NCBI GenBank assembly: GCA_047626155.1 | Contig: JBLHRR010000114.1 | Location: forward strand, 1-18,362 | From: CALGLS01 sp047626155 | GTDB taxonomy: Bacteria > Bacteroidota > Bacteroidia > Chitinophagales > Saprospiraceae | Direction of reading: 5' to 3' | DNA: 18,362 nt | In this document: positions 15,120 to 18,362 of the stretch, in pieces | Numbering within the stretch: position 1 is the first letter of the stretch | Layout: every line of letters begins with the position of its first letter | Notes under the pieces: model-generated | Database searches by the model: none | What the model saw: only the letters and a program-made list of their open reading frames with translations | Told to the model about the DNA's origin: nothing | Translations under genes and position numbers: made by a program

Positions 15120-17162
15120 TTAACGCCTCTCTTTTATGCATCGTTCATACAAGTTCAGTGTCTCCCAGGCTGTTTTTGTCCAAGAGAATTTATTAGATCT
15201 TTTTATAGCTTTTTTATATAATTCTAGGCGGGTCTCTTCCTCTAGTAATAGCATCATGTTTTCTTTGATATCATTTACGTCATTTGGGTCAGCGGCTATT
15301 CCAGCGTCACCAATTACTTCGGGCATGGAACTATTGTTGCCATAAATAACAGTCGTCCCACAAGCCATGGCTTCCATTGGAGGGAGGCCAAAACCTTCGT
15401 AAAGTGATACGTAACAAAGCGCTAACGCATTAGAATACAGCGCCGGTAAGTCTACCTCGTCTACAAAGCCCGTAAAGAAAATATTTTTATTATTAAGGTT
15501 TTCCTTTCTGAATAGCTCCTCTGTTTTCCAACCTTTTTTACCACATATGAATAGTGCTAAATTTTGATCCCCGGTTTCTGTTACTAAATTTTCGAAAGCT
15601 CTGATGGTGTTAAGCAGGTTCTTTCGGGGTTCCAAAGTGGATAGTGTTAAAAAATAAGGGCAGTCCGGGAGTTGATGTTTTTCCCTTACTTTTTTTATGC
15701 CTGCTTCTTCACACTGAGGTTTGAAGTGACTTCGATTGCAAGCTTCATAAATGACGGAAATATTATCCTCATTTATCGAAGGATAGTCCTTTAGAATATC
15801 TGCTTTTGTAGATTCAGAAATAGCTAAAAGATGTGCCTTCTTTTTTATAATCTCCTGCATGCCTTTTTCAGAAAGTTTGACATTTTCTTTAGTGTGAAAT
15901 TCGGGATATGATTTATGCGTCAAATCATGAACCGTTACTAAAAATCGACCTTTCGCTTCTTTTAGGAAAAAGAAATTTTGTGGCAAAGGAATGTGAATCA
16001 AATCGTAATTTTCAAACTTATTTCTATGTTGGTCGATTTCCTTTTTTGCCAAGCCACCGCGATACCATCTCAATATTTCACGAAGAGGTAAACTTCGATA
16101 AACCGAACTTAAAGGATGGTAGATGAAACCTGGCAAAGCCTTTTGAATGTTGTCTTTAAATTGTAACAACCTGTTTTCATATGGCTTTTCCTGGTGGAAT
16201 ACTTTGTCGATTCGTTGTTTTTCCTCGTCCAGTAATTCCGAAACGCCCTTTAATTGTTCACCACGTTCGTTTAGTTTTAAAAACGTTCCTCCTTCAAGGT
16301 AAAGGTCGATGTCCCATTTTTCGGGGAAGATATCTTGGAGTGTTGTCAGTCCGTCCAGTAGTTCCATTTGATAGCGTTTGACACCATCATTCCCGGGCAT
16401 AAATAATTTATTGGCTTCTATCAGAATTTTATAGGGAGTGGCTTGTGGCTTAGTATTGATTGGTTCATGCGCAGCCCCTTGCGGATCGTATTGCATCGCA
16501 CGCATTGTATCTGCATGTATATCCCAGAAAAGTTGTTGTAACTCCGACGACATTTCTTCTTCCCACCCACCAATTTTTCCTTTTCGGAAAAAGATACTTG
16601 CACGTTTTTTTTGATTTGATTTATTGGATAGATGTTTTTTTGCACTTCCGTATTTAGGTGCACCAAACTTTAAATCTTTAAAGGTGGGTAATTTGTCTAG
16701 CTGAGGATGGGGGAGGTCCATAATCGAACGCAGCTTTTCCACTTCTTTAATAGGGTTACGAATTAAATCTTCAAAGCGGATGATGATATCGGCTCGCTCG
16801 CTCCACTGGCGTACATTTTCTGACCAGCCACCAAAGTGACTTCCTTTTGGGGCAATGATAGCCTCTAGTAAGTTAATCTCAAAATCGGAGCCTGGAGCAA
16901 CAATGTCTTTTCTATGATGGGCTATGGAGACCAATGCATCCCGACCATCTCGCACTAAATAAACAGATTTGATGGAAGGGTCTTTTGGTTCAATTTGATT
17001 AGGTAATAAATGTGTTTTGACAACAGAATATTGACTATAACCTTCATCAACGGAATAGTTAGTCTCCTGATGAAACGTACTGGACTCTATGCCGTATACT
17101 TCATACAGAACATTGCGAAAAAAAGTATTTCCCGATCGAGGGAAGGAGGCTAGCCAGATCAT
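15120..17162 (-). CDS. Sulfotransferase-GT4 glycosyltransferase fusion protein
   Basis: A 680-residue two-domain enzyme in one uninterrupted frame. Residues 1 to about 228 are a PAPS-dependent sulfotransferase of the PF00685 type: the 5'-phosphosulfate loop SFPRSGNTFFR at 6-16, the 3'-phosphate motif YLVRDGRDALVS at 68-79, and RKGKIGGW at 193-200, the RKG element that closes over PAPS. After a short linker with Pro and Thr (230-243), residues 244-680 form a complete GT4 glycosyltransferase: KILIEAN...GNDGVKRYQMELL at 245-269, VHDLTHKSYPEFH at 411-423, LSTLEPRKNLLNTIRAF at 507-523, and the EX7E motif with E589 and E597 in EGFGLPPMEAMACG. Both active regions look intact. No signal peptide, so it acts in the cytoplasm, presumably adding a sugar and a sulfate to the same glycan. 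It is first in a unit with the SGNH gene and divergent from two further sulfotransferase genes. No sign of frameshift or assembly junction between the domains. Confidence 0.88.
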   Translation of the reverse strand: MIWLASFPRSGNTFFRNVLYEVYGIESSTFHQETNYSVDEGYSQYSVVKTHLLPNQIEPKDPSIKSVYLVRDGRDALVSIAHHRKDIVAPGSDFEINLLEAIIAPKGSHFGGWSENVRQWSERADIIIRFEDLIRNPIKEVEKLRSIMDLPHPQLDKLPTFKDLKFGAPKYGSAKKHLSNKSNQKKRASIFFRKGKIGGWEEEMSSELQQLFWDIHADTMRAMQYDPQGAAHEPINTKPQATPYKILIEANKLFMPGNDGVKRYQMELLDGLTTLQDIFPEKWDIDLYLEGGTFLKLNERGEQLKGVSELLDEEKQRIDKVFHQEKPYENRLLQFKDNIQKALPGFIYHPLSSVYRSLPLREILRWYRGGLAKKEIDQHRNKFENYDLIHIPLPQNFFFLKEAKGRFLVTVHDLTHKSYPEFHTKENVKLSEKGMQEIIKKKAHLLAISESTKADILKDYPSINEDNISVIYEACNRSHFKPQCEEAGIKKVREKHQLPDCPYFLTLSTLEPRKNLLNTIRAFENLVTETGDQNLALFICGKKGWKTEELFRKENLNNKNIFFTGFVDEVDLPALYSNALALCYVSLYEGFGLPPMEAMACGTTVIYGNNSSMPEVIGDAGIAADPNDVNDIKENMMLLLEEETRLELYKKAIKRSNKFSWTKTAWETLNLYERCIKERR

Positions 17163-17203
17163 ATTCTTTTCGGTTGATTTTTTGTTTTTAGAAATAGAAT
17201 ACT

Positions 17204-17211
17204 CAAATCTA
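17204..17211 (-). promoter_or_regulatory. Candidate -7 element for the sulfotransferase-GT4 operon
   Basis: On the minus strand these bases read TAGATTTG, a perfect TAnnTTTG match, 42 bp upstream of the ATG at 17162. That would give a leader of roughly 35 nt. No clear -33 TTTG box is seen at the expected distance. Confidence 0.4.
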
Positions 17212-17226
17212 TAAAAAAAGATTAGT

Positions 17227-17255
17227 TTTGATTAGAGATGAGGAAATAAATTTTG
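17227..17255 (+). promoter_or_regulatory. Weak candidate promoter for the sulfotransferase pair
   Basis: TTTG at 17227-17230 and TAAATTTTG at 17247-17255 resemble the Bacteroidota -33 and -7 boxes, but the -7 match needs one extra base and the spacing is slightly short. The leader would be about 130 nt. Offered only because the divergent gap must hold a rightward promoter and nothing better is visible. Confidence 0.2.
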
Positions 17256-17389
17256 TAGACAAGCGGTAGATTATTTTTTGCGAGCTCCCGTACTTAAATT
17301 ATTACTAGGAGAAACGAGTTTTAAAGCAAGATGTTCCTTATGTCCATCATCGTTTCTACTAATTTTTAATTTTAAACACCAAAGAAAAT

Positions 17390-18097
17390 ATGTTCGGATT
17401 TTTTAAAAACGATAAAGACAAACGAATAAAAAATAATATTCAACTTGTTTCTATCCATATCCCTAAAACGGCAGGCACTTCCTTTAGAAATACGCTGAGA
17501 GAGGTGTACGGGGAGCAACAGGTGAAACGCCTTGATGTTGATCCAAACAAATTACATTTAGAACAAGAACTATTTCAATCGAATAAATTGGCAAAAGAGA
17601 TAGAGGTGGTACATGGCCATATGTACTATAATTTACTCTATGATAAATTTAAGATCGCCCCTGAAGTACCAATTGTTACCTGGTTGCGCGATCCAGTGGA
17701 ACGCGTTATTTCTAATTATAAATATTTATCTAAACGACTTGCGGAAGAACTAGATGAAGAAGGAAAAGGATTAAATATTTTGTCGAAAATGCAGCGCACA
17801 CTTATGGAATATGCGCACGATGAAATGAATCGCAATCGGATGAGTAAGTTTTTGGAGGGACTAGAACCAGAGGATTTATATTTCATAGGGATAAGCGATT
17901 ATTACAGTGAAGATTTGAAAGACCTGGCTGATTTATTAGGTTGGAAAAATGTGGAGGAGCATCGCCTCAACGTAACTGGAAAAAGGGTAGATGATGTTAG
18001 CCAAAACGATAGGGCCGCTATTCGAGAATTAAATAATCTGGATGTTGATTTGTATCAAAAAGCAATTCAGTTACGGGAGCAAAGAAAAAATAGTTAG
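17390..18097 (+). CDS. Sulfotransferase family protein (Sulfotransfer_2-like), copy 1
   Basis: A 235-residue cytoplasmic PAPS-dependent sulfotransferase-like protein, expected to transfer sulfate to a carbohydrate. Motifs: 5'-phosphosulfate loop SIHIPKTAGTSFRNTL at 21-36, VHGHMYY at 74-80, and WLRDPVERVISNYKYL at 98-113, the 3'-phosphate-binding motif (Arg100, Ser108). This 'HIPKTAGTSF ... HGH ... WLRDPVERVISNY' pattern is characteristic of bacterial members of the Sulfotransfer_2 group that resemble heparan and chondroitin sulfotransferases, and is distinct from the sulfotransferase half of the divergent fusion gene. No signal peptide or membrane anchor. The length is compact but covers the whole core domain. 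Its stop codon directly abuts the ATG of a paralog. Substrate unknown. Confidence 0.85.
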   Translation: MFGFFKNDKDKRIKNNIQLVSIHIPKTAGTSFRNTLREVYGEQQVKRLDVDPNKLHLEQELFQSNKLAKEIEVVHGHMYYNLLYDKFKIAPEVPIVTWLRDPVERVISNYKYLSKRLAEELDEEGKGLNILSKMQRTLMEYAHDEMNRNRMSKFLEGLEPEDLYFIGISDYYSEDLKDLADLLGWKNVEEHRLNVTGKRVDDVSQNDRAAIRELNNLDVDLYQKAIQLREQRKNS

Positions 18098-18362
18098 ATG
18101 CTTGATTTAATTTCCATTCATATTCCAAAAACAGGTGGGACCTCTTTTTATCAGATTTTGCAGCAGGTATATGGAGAAGAGCTATCTATTTCTTATCGTC
18201 GAAAGGATTATAACGAAGTGATTCAAAGAGGGCTAGATTTAGCTAAGACAATTAATGAAGAAATAAAAATTTTTCATGGGCACCTTTGTTACGAAGAGTT
18301 GAGAACCATTCATCAGAATAGTAATGCTAAAGTGATCTGCTGGCTGCGTGATCCGGTTGAAA
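18098..18362 (+). CDS. Sulfotransferase family protein (Sulfotransfer_2-like), copy 2, cut by window edge
   Basis: The frame opens with an ATG immediately after the TAG of the preceding gene and stays open to the window end (88 complete codons). The translation begins MLDLISIHIPKTGGTSFYQI and carries the same three marks as its neighbour: the PAPS loop IPKTGGTSF at residues 9-17, FHGHLCYEEL at about 59-68, and WLRDPVE just before the edge. It is therefore a tandem paralog with a different N-terminus (no FFKNDKDKR leader). The rest of the gene lies outside the window, so its length and intactness are unknown. The zero-base spacing argues for co-translation with copy 1. Confidence 0.85.
   Translation, partial: MLDLISIHIPKTGGTSFYQILQQVYGEELSISYRRKDYNEVIQRGLDLAKTINEEIKIFHGHLCYEELRTIHQNSNAKVICWLRDPVE

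Noticed and set aside
16421..16666. Open frames opposite and within the sulfotransferase-GT4 gene
   Set aside because: They lie inside a well-supported coding region with intact motifs and have no recognisable features of their own.
1..18362. CRISPR arrays, tRNA or rRNA genes, transposases, phage or toxin-antitoxin genes
   Set aside because: No regularly spaced repeats, cloverleaf-like sequences, transposase motifs or paired small genes were seen on either strand.

Overview
The window looks like chromosomal DNA of a Bacteroidota bacterium, probably from the Saprospiria/Lewinella side of the phylum, though the class-level guess is only an inference. Evidence: two secreted proteins end in type IX secretion (T9SS) sorting domains, start codons lack clear Shine-Dalgarno sequences, three upstream regions carry perfect TAnnTTTG (Bacteroidota -7) elements, and the base composition is moderately AT-rich. 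No rRNA, tRNA, CRISPR array, insertion sequence or phage gene was seen.

Left part (1-7000). The window opens inside the 3' end of a housekeeping translational GTPase gene (typA/bipA), closed by a strong intrinsic terminator. After a hairpin-rich non-coding stretch come three leftward genes: a secreted protein of unknown function, then two tandem paralogous secreted beta-propeller proteins with T9SS C-terminal domains. The propeller pair is a clear gene duplication. A terminator hairpin and a promoter-like element overlap between the first propeller gene and the unknown secreted protein.

Middle part (7050-14106, rightward). A helical, repeat-like cytoplasmic protein of unknown function is followed by a glycan-assembly set: a 1031-residue polytopic membrane protein resembling GT-C glycosyltransferases, a DPM1-like GT2 enzyme expected to make a polyprenyl-phosphate sugar, a small DUF2304-type membrane protein, and a GT4 glycosyltransferase overlapping it by four bases. 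The GT2 product is the type of donor GT-C enzymes use, so these genes make sense as one pathway. A 211-bp gap between the GT2 and DUF2304 genes holds several hairpins and a short tandem repeat that no gene explains.

Right part (14118-18362). A leftward two-gene unit encodes a sulfotransferase fused to a GT4 glycosyltransferase in one polypeptide, then a membrane-anchored SGNH/GDSL hydrolase-like protein. Divergently, two PAPS-dependent sulfotransferase-like genes lie back to back (stop and start directly abutting), the second cut by the window edge. Together the right half suggests a locus for assembling and decorating a sulfated, possibly acylated, surface glycan. The fusion and the tandem sulfotransferases are the most noteworthy content.
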